This document shows, one piece after another, positions 26,184 to 34,266 of a stretch of DNA of 64,000 nucleotides. The position numbers and the translations under genes are program-made. The notes under the pieces were generated by a model. It worked only from the letters and a program-made list of their open reading frames with translations. It searched no databases and was not told the DNA's origin. Positions within the stretch are counted from its first letter, which is position 1. Each line of letters begins with the position of its first letter. Where the stretch lies: positions 1 through 64,000 of the forward strand of contig JAEYOQ010000064.1 of assembly GCA_023411555.1 (NCBI GenBank). Reading direction: 5' to 3'. The stretch comes from Bacillota bacterium. GTDB lineage: Bacteria > Bacillota > Clostridia > Lachnospirales > Lachnospiraceae.

Positions 26184-27584
26184 ATGAACTACTACTTAGC
26201 TGTGGATATCGGGGCTTCCAGCGGGCGACACATCTTAGGTTATATTGAAGATGGAAAGATGGTATTGGAAGAGATTCATAGATTTCCAAATGGAATGATG
26301 AATAAAGATGGCAGGTTGGTTTGGAACAGCCAAACGCTTTTTGAAGAAATCAAGACCGGTATGAAAAAATGTACTGACCTTGGTAAGCTTCCAACTAGTA
26401 TGGGGATTGATACCTGGGCTGTGGATTTTGCGCTCTTAGATGAGAAGGATGCATTAATCGGTGATATAGTAGGATATCGTGACAGCCGTACAAGAGGAAT
26501 GGATCAGCTTGTGTATCAGGTGCTTCCAGAGACAGAGCTGTATATGAGGACCGGCATCCAAAAGCAGATGTTCAATACCATCTATCAGCTCATGGCAGTG
26601 AAGAGTAAGCAGCCAGAACAGTTAGAAAAGGCACAGACTATGCTTTTGCTTCCGGATTATTTTCATTTCCTCTTAACCGGTAAGAAAATAACAGAGTATA
26701 CCAATGCTTCTACTACACAGCTTGTGAATCCAGAGACAAAGGATTGGGATTGGGAACTGATACATAGCTTGGGGTATCCGGAGCATATTTTTACTCAGAT
26801 TATGCTTCCTGGAAGTGAAGTAGGTGAACTTACAAAGACAATTCAGGAAGAAGTAGGCTTTCAATGTAAGGTAGTCCTACCTGCGACGCATGATACGGGC
26901 TCTGCAGTGGTTGCCATACCAACTCAGTCGGATGACAGCCTTTATATAAGCTCTGGAACCTGGTCATTGATGGGAACAGAACTAAAAAAAGCAGAGTGCT
27001 CGTTACAAAGCATGCAAAGGAATCTGACGAATGAAGGGGGCTATGATTACCACTTCCGATACCTTAAGAATATTATGGGGCTTTGGATGATCAATTCTGC
27101 AAAAAAGGAACTGGCACCGGATATGAGTTATGATGATTTGTGTGAGGGCGCTTCCAAGGAAAAGATTTCGTCTATTATTCCAGCTAATGACAGTAGGTTT
27201 CTAGCACCGGAAAGCATGAGTGAGGAAGTAAAAAAAGCTTGTGAGGAGACCAACCAGGAGATCCCAGAGACTGCTACAGAAGTGGCTGCTGTAATCTACA
27301 ATAGTCTCGCAAAATGTTATGCTGATACCTTGCTTGAAATCGAAGGTATGACAGGAAAGACTTATGACAGGATTTCAATTATTGGTGGAGGTGCCAAGGC
27401 CTCATATCTAAATCAGCTGACAGCGAATGCATGTAAGAGACCTGTATGTGCGGGACCAGTTGAAGCCACTGCCATTGGTAATCTTGCAGTGCAGATGATA
27501 GCTGGAAATGAGTTGAAGAACTTGAAGGACGCTAGAGATTGTATCTACGAATCCTTTGAAGTAAAGGAATACATACCAATGTAG
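26184..27584 (+). CDS. rhaB: L-rhamnulokinase
   Basis: 466-aa FGGY-family kinase that phosphorylates L-rhamnulose to rhamnulose 1-phosphate. The N-terminal phosphate motif AVDIGASSGRHI is at residues 5-16, ATHDTGSAV near 240 and the C-terminal adenosine motif IIGGGAKASYLNQLTA near 400. The SSGR variant is typical of RhaB. The ATG at 26184 with AAGGAG is preferred to 26166. First gene of rhaBAD, divergent from the AraC regulator. A 219-bp gap rich in purine repeats separates it from rhaA. Confidence 0.93.
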   Translation: MNYYLAVDIGASSGRHILGYIEDGKMVLEEIHRFPNGMMNKDGRLVWNSQTLFEEIKTGMKKCTDLGKLPTSMGIDTWAVDFALLDEKDALIGDIVGYRDSRTRGMDQLVYQVLPETELYMRTGIQKQMFNTIYQLMAVKSKQPEQLEKAQTMLLLPDYFHFLLTGKKITEYTNASTTQLVNPETKDWDWELIHSLGYPEHIFTQIMLPGSEVGELTKTIQEEVGFQCKVVLPATHDTGSAVVAIPTQSDDSLYISSGTWSLMGTELKKAECSLQSMQRNLTNEGGYDYHFRYLKNIMGLWMINSAKKELAPDMSYDDLCEGASKEKISSIIPANDSRFLAPESMSEEVKKACEETNQEIPETATEVAAVIYNSLAKCYADTLLEIEGMTGKTYDRISIIGGGAKASYLNQLTANACKRPVCAGPVEATAIGNLAVQMIAGNELKNLKDARDCIYESFEVKEYIPM

Positions 27585-27654
27585 TAATCTAAAGAAGAAT
27601 GAGATGGATACACAATGAAATGGAGAGTAGGATCGGCAAAGTGTTGGATCGACA

Positions 27655-27718
27655 AAGAGATAAATAGAGAAAGAGATAAATAGAGAAAGAGATAAATAGA
27701 GAAAAAGATAGATAGAGG
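27655..27718 (+). repeat. 16-bp purine-rich tandem repeat between rhaB and rhaA
   Basis: Three perfect head-to-tail copies of AAGAGATAAATAGAGA (27655-27702) followed by one degenerate copy. The whole 27600-27740 stretch is nearly pure A/G with scattered T. It has no coding sense in any frame and ends before the AGGAGGAG ribosome site of rhaA. Strand shown is the transcribed sense. Confidence 0.9.
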
Positions 27719-27803
27719 TAGAGATACATCTAGATAGAAATAAGCGGCTGGTGTGAAACATGAAATGAACGAAACATAACGATTAATAGAAGGAGGAGAT
27801 ATT

Positions 27804-29048
27804 ATGAGCTATATTGAGGCAAAAGAAAAGTATGCAAAGCTTGGCATCGACACAGACGCAGCCATTGCAATATTAAAAGAAATTCCTGTGTCACTTCATT
27901 GTTGGCAGTTGGATGATGTCATGGGCTTTGACCATGATGGTCCATTGACAGGTGGAATTCAAACGACTGGAAACTATCCAGGCAAAGCAACTAATCCAGA
28001 GCAGTTATTTGAAGATTATGAGAAGGTGTTTGAGCTTACTCCGGGAAAGAAAAAGATTAATGTGCATGCCTGTTATGCTATTTTCTCCGAGGGAGAATTT
28101 GCTGATAGAGACAAATTAGAGCCAAAGCATTTTGAAAAATGGGTTGCTCTTGCGAAAAAGCATAAGGTAGGTTTGGACTTTAATCCAACCTTCTTTTCTC
28201 ATCATAAGGTGAAGGATGGCCTTACATTATCGAGTACTGATGAAGAAACCAGAAAATTCTGGATTGAGCATGGAAAGGCTTGCATCCGGATTTCAGAATA
28301 CTTTGCAAAGGAGACAGGCATTCCCTGTGTTATGAATATTTGGATTGGTGATGGATACAAGGATGTGCCTGCAGATCGTCTGGGACCAAGAATGCGCTAT
28401 AAGGATGCCCTCGAGCAGATTCTATCTGAGCCATATGACAGAAATCTTGTGAAGCCATGTGTAGAATCCAAGGTGTTCGGAATCGGAGTGGAAGCTTATA
28501 CCGTTGGTTCAGCGGAGTTTACCTTAAGCTTTGCGGCGCAGCAAGAAGGCTGTATGCCACTTATGGATAATGGTCATTATCATCCAACGGAGGTTGTATC
28601 GGATAAGATTCCAGCTATGATGTGCTTTTATCCTGAGTTCGCCCTACATATTACGAGACCAATTCGTTGGGATTCAGATCATGTGGTGCTTTTTGATGAT
28701 GAGACAAGAGAGTTGGCAAAGGAAATTGTACGTTGCGATGGTTTAGGGAGAATTCACATGGCACTGGACTACTTTGATGCATCCATTAACCGAATCTCTG
28801 CCCTTGCTACTGGGTTCAGAAATTGGGAAAAAGCATTACTCGAGGCTCTTTGCACACCACATAGGATGCTTCGTGAACTACAGGATACCAACCAGCTTTC
28901 GAAGAAGATGGTATTGCAGGAAGCAGTGAAGCTTCTTCCACTTGGAGAGGTTTGGGAGGAATATCTTCGACGTGAAGGCATCGTGGATGATTTCCATTTC
29001 TATGACGAAGTAGAGAAATATGAGAAGGAAGTTCTTAGCATACGTTAA
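27804..29048 (+). CDS. rhaA: L-rhamnose isomerase
   Basis: 414-aa metal-dependent isomerase converting L-rhamnose to L-rhamnulose. The full length matches the RhaA family (about 420 aa). Recognisable blocks are LHCWQLDDVMGFD near residue 30, KINVHACYA near 89, LDFNPTFFSHHKVKDGLTLSS near 118 and LMDNGHYHPTEVVSDKIPAM near 252, which carry metal-binding Glu, Asp and His. Very strong AGAAGGAGGAG ribosome site. Middle gene of rhaBAD. Confidence 0.95.
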   Translation: MSYIEAKEKYAKLGIDTDAAIAILKEIPVSLHCWQLDDVMGFDHDGPLTGGIQTTGNYPGKATNPEQLFEDYEKVFELTPGKKKINVHACYAIFSEGEFADRDKLEPKHFEKWVALAKKHKVGLDFNPTFFSHHKVKDGLTLSSTDEETRKFWIEHGKACIRISEYFAKETGIPCVMNIWIGDGYKDVPADRLGPRMRYKDALEQILSEPYDRNLVKPCVESKVFGIGVEAYTVGSAEFTLSFAAQQEGCMPLMDNGHYHPTEVVSDKIPAMMCFYPEFALHITRPIRWDSDHVVLFDDETRELAKEIVRCDGLGRIHMALDYFDASINRISALATGFRNWEKALLEALCTPHRMLRELQDTNQLSKKMVLQEAVKLLPLGEVWEEYLRREGIVDDFHFYDEVEKYEKEVLSIR

Positions 29049-29176
29049 TAAGTCATCGGTTGTTAGAAAAAGAAAACAAGAGGATAAAAGTATACAAAAA
29101 AGAACACAAAGATAAAACCAAGAAAAATCCAAAGAGAATTTCAATGAAAAGTGTAATGAGAAATAGAGAGAGAAGA

Positions 29177-29227
29177 CCAAAGAGAAATACCAAAGAGAAA
29201 TACCAAAGAGAAATACCAAAGAATAAT
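29177..29227 (+). repeat. 13-bp purine-rich tandem repeat between rhaA and rhaD
   Basis: Three perfect copies of CCAAAGAGAAATA (29177-29215) and a fourth imperfect copy. As in the rhaB-rhaA gap, the surrounding 200 bp is almost entirely A/G-rich on the sense strand but the repeat unit is different. Related TACAAAGTGAAA-type units continue to about 29280. Confidence 0.9.
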
Positions 29228-29301
29228 ACAATGTTAAGAACAGAGTGAAGTACAATGAGAAATACAAAGTGAAATACATTGATTATGAAAGGATATCAAA
29301 G

Positions 29302-30123
29302 ATGAGAGTATTAGATGCAGAATTTGCACAGGGATTTATACGTATGGCGAATGATGGCTGGGAGCAGGGCTGGCATGAGAGAAATGGTGGCAATTTGTCT
29401 TACCGTATGAAGGAGGAAGAAGTTACTCTTGTAAAAGAAAACTTTGTTAAGGGAGACTGGCTTCCAATTGGTACAAGTGTTCCTAAGCTCGCAAAGGAGT
29501 TCTTCTTAGTAACCGGAAGTGGAAAATATTTTAGAAATGTAAGCATCAAACCAGAGGATTCTGTTTGCATAATTGAATTAGATGATAAGGGTGAGAAATA
29601 CCGAATCGTCTGGGGATTAGAGAATGGTGGAAAGCCTACCTCAGAGCTTCCAAGTCATTTGATGAACCATGAAGTGAAAGTAATCAAGAACCCTGAGTAT
29701 CGTGTTATTTATCATGCACATACCGTCAATATCATTGCACTTACCTTTGTGCTTCCTTTGGAAGATAAAGTGTTCACACGTGAACTTTGGGAGATGGCAA
29801 CCGAGTGCCCTGTCGTTTTCCCAGATGGTGTAGGTGTAGTGCCATGGATGGTTCCAGGCGGAAGAGAGATTGCAGTGGCCACTTCAGAGCTTATGAAGAA
29901 ATATGACTTAGCAATATGGGCGCATCATGGAATGTTTGCAGCAGGCTATGACTTTGACCTTACATTTGGTCTTATGCACACAGCTGAGAAATCTGCTGAG
30001 ATCCTTGTGAAGATGCTTTCCATGCGACCGGATAAGCTTCAGACAATTACTACAGATGATTTTAGAAATCTCGCAAAAGCATTTAAGGTGGTTCTCCCAG
30101 AAGAATTCTTATTTGATAAATAA
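29302..30123 (+). CDS. rhaD: L-rhamnulose-1-phosphate aldolase
   Basis: 273-aa class II zinc aldolase splitting rhamnulose 1-phosphate to dihydroxyacetone phosphate and L-lactaldehyde. Family landmarks are NGGNLSYR near residue 28, TGSGKYFRN near 71, PTSELPSHL near 114 with the catalytic Glu, the zinc pair YHAHTVN near 137-143 and a third zinc His in WAHHGMFAAG near 210. The frame is open to 29245 through the purine repeat region; I chose the ATG at 29302 because it has AAAGGA and gives the same length as E. coli RhaD. Last gene of the operon. No lactaldehyde reductase, mutarotase or rhamnose transporter is encoded nearby. Confidence 0.94.
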   Translation: MRVLDAEFAQGFIRMANDGWEQGWHERNGGNLSYRMKEEEVTLVKENFVKGDWLPIGTSVPKLAKEFFLVTGSGKYFRNVSIKPEDSVCIIELDDKGEKYRIVWGLENGGKPTSELPSHLMNHEVKVIKNPEYRVIYHAHTVNIIALTFVLPLEDKVFTRELWEMATECPVVFPDGVGVVPWMVPGGREIAVATSELMKKYDLAIWAHHGMFAAGYDFDLTFGLMHTAEKSAEILVKMLSMRPDKLQTITTDDFRNLAKAFKVVLPEEFLFDK

Positions 30124-30224
30124 ATTTTATATACTAGCTTTAAAAGAAATCCAAGAAAAATATATAACCTCTTTTTCTATGCTAGATGAACATATGAGTA
30201 TTTAGATACTAAAATATTATGTGA

Positions 30225-30257
30225 GTGATGTAATCATTTAAGGTTACATCACCTCTT
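30225..30257 (+). terminator. Terminator of the rhamnose operon
   Basis: Perfect 9-bp stem GTGATGTAA (30225-30233) / TTACATCAC (30244-30252), 10-nt loop, followed by CTCTTTTC. Confidence 0.75.
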
Positions 30258-30383
30258 TTCATATAAAGATAGTTGCTCTTATGTACGTTACACATAGGAA
30301 GAACATTAGGAGCAGAAATGTTTAAGATGATTAGTATAGAAGCTTGATGGTGCTCCTGCTTTATGGCTGGGGCGCTATTGTTG

Positions 30384-30412
30384 TTGTAGATGTCAGATCA
30401 ATGTGATATAAT
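30384..30412 (+). promoter_or_regulatory. Promoter for the phosphatase-NudC genes
   Basis: TTGTAG (30384-30389), 17-bp spacer, TATAAT (30407-30412). The leader to the start at 30527 contains a broken inverted repeat TGCAAG-GATG / CATC-AA-CTTGCA around 30433-30462. The rest of the 30258-30383 gap shows nothing recognisable. Confidence 0.5.
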
Positions 30413-30526
30413 TTTATTACTTATAACTAAAATTGCAAGGATGTTCATTCCATCAACTTGCATTTCACAAAACACCTGAGAACCCTTGTAAAATATGGTG
30501 TTTTTCGCATTTCAGGGAGGATAACA

Positions 30527-31009
30527 ATGATAAAAATCCTATTCGTATGCCACGGCAATATCTGCCGATCTCCCATGGCTGAGTTTGTGTTCCGAGATCT
30601 GGTGAGAAAAAATGGGATGGGACATCTCTTTGAGGTTGCATCGGCAGCAACAAGCACGGAGGAGATCGGAAACCCGGTTCATCCGGGAACCAGAAGAATT
30701 CTGAGTCAACACGGCATATCCACCGAAGGAAAGTATTCTCGCCAGCTGACCCGGTCGGATGATCAGTATTATGACTATCTCATTGGTATGGATGAGAGGA
30801 ATGTTTTGAACATGAATCGCATTCTGGGAAAGGATGCTAAGAATAAAATACATAAGCTGCTTGATTACACCGGGGAATACCGGGACATTGCTGATCCATG
30901 GTATACTGGAGATTTTGAGAAGACCTATGAGGATGTATGGAATGGGTGTGTGGCATTAATTAACCAAATCTCCAGAGATTATGGACTTCCAATGGATGAG
31001 AGTAAATAG
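30527..31009 (+). CDS. Low-molecular-weight protein tyrosine phosphatase
   Basis: 160-aa cysteine phosphatase. The P-loop C-x5-R is C8-HGNIC-R14 followed by S, and the general acid is D123 in the ADPWYTGDF loop, both diagnostic. Soluble and cytoplasmic. It dephosphorylates phosphotyrosine (or phosphoarginine in YwlE-like relatives; the CHGNICRSP loop is more like the tyrosine-type). The frame is open to 30458, but the ATG at 30527 has GGGAGG and starts directly at the first strand MIKILFVC. 59 bp upstream of nudC on the same strand. Confidence 0.93.
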   Translation: MIKILFVCHGNICRSPMAEFVFRDLVRKNGMGHLFEVASAATSTEEIGNPVHPGTRRILSQHGISTEGKYSRQLTRSDDQYYDYLIGMDERNVLNMNRILGKDAKNKIHKLLDYTGEYRDIADPWYTGDFEKTYEDVWNGCVALINQISRDYGLPMDESK

Positions 31010-31068
31010 TACGGAGGATTATATTAATATACACTGCCATATCTATAGGGCAGAGTCAGGAGTGTTAT

Positions 31069-31902
31069 ATGGACTTGATAGAAGGACAGATATTTCAACC
31101 GGCTTTTCAGCCTGAAGCACAGACAGAGAAGCCGGACTGGGCATTTGTATTACATGAGAGAAAGCTCGGTATGCTTCCGGAGGACGGTGGCTTTCGGATA
31201 CCGGAGAAGCAATTCGTGGAAGAGAATACTTCTCAGGATATGAGGATGACATATATCGGAACCTATGACGGACATAATTGCTATTGTGTTCGTGTTGCAG
31301 AGCCTGTATTAATAAGCAAGCTGGAGTATGTGGATTTGAGAGAAGTGACCGGTAGATCCGGGGATCCAGGGCTATTTATCGCAGCCGGTACAGCGAATCA
31401 TATTCTTTATTGGAGCAGCAGAAATCAATATTGTGGATGCTGTGGATATGGGATGGTTGATAAGGTGGATGAGAGAGCCAAAATCTGTCCCTCCTGTGGA
31501 AATATCGTCTATCCGAGAATATCCCCGGCGACGATTACTGCAGTATTCAAGGGAGATCAGATTTTGCTGGCCCATAATCGGAGCTTTACTAAGAACCTCT
31601 ACAGTCTCATCGCCGGATTCGTAGAACCGGGAGAAAGCCTAGAGCAGTGTGTTGCCCGTGAGATAAGGGAGGAAGTAGGGATAGAGGTGAAAAATATTCG
31701 ATATTTTGGCAGCCAGCCCTGGCCCTTCCCGGATTCCCTGATGCTGGCCTTCACTGCAGAATACGAGAGCGGTGAAATTCATGAGGATCAGAATGAAATT
31801 CTTGATGCAAAATGGTTTCATGTATCAAATCTCCCCAACATTCCGTCCACTGACAGCGTAGCCGGTAAGTTAATACGTTGGTACCGTGACCAATATCAAT
31901 AG
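31069..31902 (+). CDS. nudC: NAD(+) diphosphatase / NADH pyrophosphatase (Nudix)
   Basis: 277-aa NudC-type enzyme splitting NAD(H) to NMN(H) and AMP and possibly removing NAD caps from RNA. Zinc-ribbon cysteines occur as CGCCG near residues 123-127 and CPSCG near 143-147. The Nudix box starts at G183 (GFVEPGESLEQ...REIREEVGI) and is followed by the NADH-type motif SQPWPFPDSLM near residue 220. GGAG precedes the ATG. Operon with the phosphatase gene is likely. Confidence 0.94.
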   Translation: MDLIEGQIFQPAFQPEAQTEKPDWAFVLHERKLGMLPEDGGFRIPEKQFVEENTSQDMRMTYIGTYDGHNCYCVRVAEPVLISKLEYVDLREVTGRSGDPGLFIAAGTANHILYWSSRNQYCGCCGYGMVDKVDERAKICPSCGNIVYPRISPATITAVFKGDQILLAHNRSFTKNLYSLIAGFVEPGESLEQCVAREIREEVGIEVKNIRYFGSQPWPFPDSLMLAFTAEYESGEIHEDQNEILDAKWFHVSNLPNIPSTDSVAGKLIRWYRDQYQ

Positions 31903-31920
31903 ATCGGAAGAGGAGAGAAG

Positions 31921-32095
31921 ATGGACATAAAATATCGCATACCGACATTGGATGAGATAGATGCTATATAACAACCTTCGATTGTCTGGTACCAATCACC
32001 CTATACACGATTGGCAGCAGTTATATAAGATGTTCAGTAAGAGTACAACGTATCATATGTGGGAACGTTGGTTGGTTATAGAAGTTGACAAATAA
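31921..32095 (+). pseudogene. Possible gene remnant
   Basis: A GAGGAGAG ribosome site precedes ATG at 31921, but the frame (MDIKYRIPTLDEIDAI, like the start of an acetyltransferase) stops after 16 codons at 31971. A second frame opens with ATG at 31961 and runs 44 codons to 32095 (LSGTNHPIHDWQQLYKMFSK and on). A one-base shift would join them. This looks like a decayed small gene; the family is uncertain. Confidence 0.35.
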
Positions 32096-32108
32096 TGGCA
32101 ATATAGTT

Positions 32109-32144
32109 AAAATAACACTGTTATATAGCAGTGTTATTTTTTAC
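32109..32144 (+). terminator. Intrinsic terminator
   Basis: Perfect 12-bp stem AAAATAACACTG (32109-32120) / CAGTGTTATTTT (32129-32140), 8-nt loop, running into TT. It ends the phosphatase-nudC transcription unit. The sequence from 32145 to 32316 has nothing else recognisable. Confidence 0.8.
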
Positions 32145-32316
32145 GTAGGAGATAGTGATGCCATCTAAAAAGCAGATGATCCATTGCTAACAGTAAGGGT
32201 GCTGGCATTTGATTCGATAGAACTATTAGACGAAAAGATCAAGGATATACTTACACTCTTATGAATTATTCAAGAGTAAAACGTAATTACGGGATGTTCT
32301 TGCAGGGGAGGATTAG

Positions 32317-32559
32317 ATGAAAAAATATAAGCATAAATTAAATATGTTAGAGCCAGGCTGTAAGATGATAAAAGCGATTGGTGTATCTGTGGTATTGGGT
32401 TTCATATTTCACATAGCCAAAATAGCACTTATAAGCTATATTTTCTACGGGTTAGCTGTTTTATTAGGTATAATATTATGGATATTACTTATCATTGAAG
32501 GTCATCAGGATAAGGTTCTCAATGAACAAGCCATTCAGGAGAGGAGACGTAATGAATAG
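32317..32559 (+). CDS. Small two-helix membrane protein
   Basis: 80-aa protein with two hydrophobic helices (about 18-36 and 40-60) and charged ends: a Lys-rich N-terminus and a Glu/Arg-rich C-terminal tail (ERRRNE). GGGGAGG precedes the ATG, which supports a real gene. No family recognised. The next gene (APH-like kinase) starts 60 bp downstream on the same strand. Confidence 0.6.
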   Translation: MKKYKHKLNMLEPGCKMIKAIGVSVVLGFIFHIAKIALISYIFYGLAVLLGIILWILLIIEGHQDKVLNEQAIQERRRNE

Positions 32560-32618
32560 GGGGGATTTCGTAGTATCCGGAAGCTGGTGGTCACCGTCGG
32601 AATAAAATAATAAGAGAT

Positions 32619-33548
32619 ATGGAGCCAAATACAATGTTGATCAAAGAAATAATGAAAGCGTGGAATATAGAGTGCAACCCCGTCCAGATTTATCATTCAG
32701 CCTGGGAAATAAATAATTCCTATATTCTAAAAGCATATGACAAAGAAGATACCTTGCAAAGAAATATTACAATCATGAAGGTCCTTCATGAAGCAGGTAT
32801 TCCGGTTCCCGAGCTTGTAAAGCTCCCAAACCAACAAGAATATTTACTACACAATGATAAGCAATATATTCTTACTACAAAATTAAGAGGAAAGAATATC
32901 GTTGATTTGAAGGAATGTGATAATCAATTGTATTTTGAATTTGGAAGAAGCATCGCTAAACTCCATGTGGCATTTTTAGAATGTGCTGAGAAAATCAACT
33001 ATTGGAATAATAGCATGTTGGAGGAAATGACTGGATGGGTGAGCCAGAATTTAAAGAAATATGAGCCGAATTTTGTGGATCAGAATGAGGTAAAAGCTTC
33101 TATCGAAGAGTTGTCAAGTGTATATGAGGACTTACCAAAGCAGTTGATTCATAGAGATGTTCACCTGGGTAATTTCTTCTTTGATAAGGGTGTTCTTTCC
33201 GGATACATAGATTTTGATTTGAGTCAAAGTAATATACGGATGTTTGATATTTGCTATTTTTTATTGGGATTATTATTGAAAGAGAATGATCAATGTCTGG
33301 ATAAGGATGTATGGTTTGAAATAATTCCTCAGGTTGTCAAAGGCTATCAATCTACCGTAGAATTACGACCTACGGAAAGAAGGGCGGTAGCCTGCGTCAT
33401 GAAGAATATAGAGCTACTATTTGTTGCGTATTTTCTAGGTAATGGAGATGAAAAGCTGGCAAAGGATGCGGCAAATATATTTAATTTTATTATAAAGAAT
33501 GAAGTAAGAATACAGAAAGCGGTCGAAGATGATTTTACACCAATTTAA
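32619..33548 (+). CDS. Aminoglycoside phosphotransferase-family (APH) kinase-like protein
   Basis: 309-aa protein kinase-like small-molecule kinase. The catalytic loop is HRDVHLGN (H178-N185, with D180 as base) and the metal-binding segment GYIDFD follows near residue 197. An N-terminal lobe with ILKAYDKEDTLQRNITIM holds the ATP-binding lysines. The family includes aminoglycoside, choline, homoserine and spore-coat CotS-like kinases; this one shows no strong sign of conferring resistance. An alternative ATG lies five codons in. The ribosome site is weak. Substrate unknown. Confidence 0.82.
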   Translation: MEPNTMLIKEIMKAWNIECNPVQIYHSAWEINNSYILKAYDKEDTLQRNITIMKVLHEAGIPVPELVKLPNQQEYLLHNDKQYILTTKLRGKNIVDLKECDNQLYFEFGRSIAKLHVAFLECAEKINYWNNSMLEEMTGWVSQNLKKYEPNFVDQNEVKASIEELSSVYEDLPKQLIHRDVHLGNFFFDKGVLSGYIDFDLSQSNIRMFDICYFLLGLLLKENDQCLDKDVWFEIIPQVVKGYQSTVELRPTERRAVACVMKNIELLFVAYFLGNGDEKLAKDAANIFNFIIKNEVRIQKAVEDDFTPI

Positions 33549-33702
33549 ACATCTGCCGCTAAATTTACATGGAAAGGGTGAGGGGTATGGAGATAAGCAA
33601 ATTCACAACGGGGTACCCCCTATGACAGCGCGCAGTCAAAAAGGGCATATCAAGTCATTTGCTCCAATCTCAGTCCAATCTATTTTAGGAGGTAATGCTA
33701 CA

Positions 33703-34116
33703 ATGCAGAGATTAAAAGAAAGAGGTTATGCAGTAAAAGAGAACGGTCCTGTATACTACACCAAGGATATGGACAAAACTGCAAAGTGGTTTGAAGATGT
33801 CTTAGGATGGTATGCTGGAATTGATCAGAGAAATGATAAGGGAGATGGATTGTATGGTTGCTTACTACCTTTTCCCGGAGAAATAAGTAATATGACGCTT
33901 ATGCCTTTTAATGGTTTTCATATGTTTTATGGAGAACCGTCAAACCAAACTGTCGCTTTTATGAGAGTCGATAATATAGAAAAATTATATTCTTTTGTTA
34001 AGAAGAACGGTTGGAATAAGATAAGTGAAATTAAAACACAACACTGGGGCGGCAAAGAATGTGACGTGACAACCATTGACGGGGGCGTAATGAGATTTTT
34101 CCAATTGGATGAATGA
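33703..34116 (+). CDS. VOC (glyoxalase/dioxygenase-fold) protein
   Basis: 137-aa single-domain vicinal-oxygen-chelate protein. The first half has YYTKDMDKTAKWFEDVLGWYAG, the second half AFMRVDNIEKLYSFVKKNGWNKISEI, and the end is VTTIDGGVMRFFQLDE. These are the paired beta-alpha-beta units of the fold. The frame is open back to 33529, overlapping the kinase gene, but the ATG at 33703 has TAGGAGG and gives the usual domain start. Function unknown; relatives include glyoxalases, antibiotic-binding proteins and dioxygenases. Confidence 0.82.
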   Translation: MQRLKERGYAVKENGPVYYTKDMDKTAKWFEDVLGWYAGIDQRNDKGDGLYGCLLPFPGEISNMTLMPFNGFHMFYGEPSNQTVAFMRVDNIEKLYSFVKKNGWNKISEIKTQHWGGKECDVTTIDGGVMRFFQLDE

Positions 34117-34132
34117 TAAATATATAAGAAGG

Positions 34133-34187
34133 AAAGAACAACAAGCATCACATACGGGATAAGGGGGTGTGATACTTGTTGTTCTTT
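34133..34187. terminator. Bidirectional terminator hairpin
   Basis: 20-bp stem (34133-34152 with 34168-34187), one C-A mismatch, 15-nt loop. It is bordered by AAAG and CTTT and lies between convergent genes ending at 34116 and 34267. Confidence 0.8.
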
Positions 34188-34266
34188 CTGTATATAACCA
34201 TATGTTATGCAACAATCAGCCTCTTCTATTGAGAAGCAGAGATGATATAGGATGAATAATATTGTT

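Noticed and set aside
27655..27718. Possible CRISPR or transcription-factor array
   Set aside because: The units are contiguous 16-mers without spacers and almost pure A/G; they do not form repeats separated by unique sequence.
27408..27761. 117-aa minus-strand ORF over the purine repeats
   Set aside because: It is made of repeated Leu/Ser/Phe/Ile codons from the pyrimidine strand of the tandem repeats and overlaps rhaB; no ribosome site or family.
28878..29279. 133-aa minus-strand ORF
   Set aside because: Same cause: the complement of the A/G-rich rhaA-rhaD gap gives a low-complexity Phe/Leu/Tyr frame overlapping rhaA.
32619..33548. Aminoglycoside phosphotransferase resistance determinant
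   Set aside because: Only the general kinase motifs are present; the family covers many small-molecule kinases.
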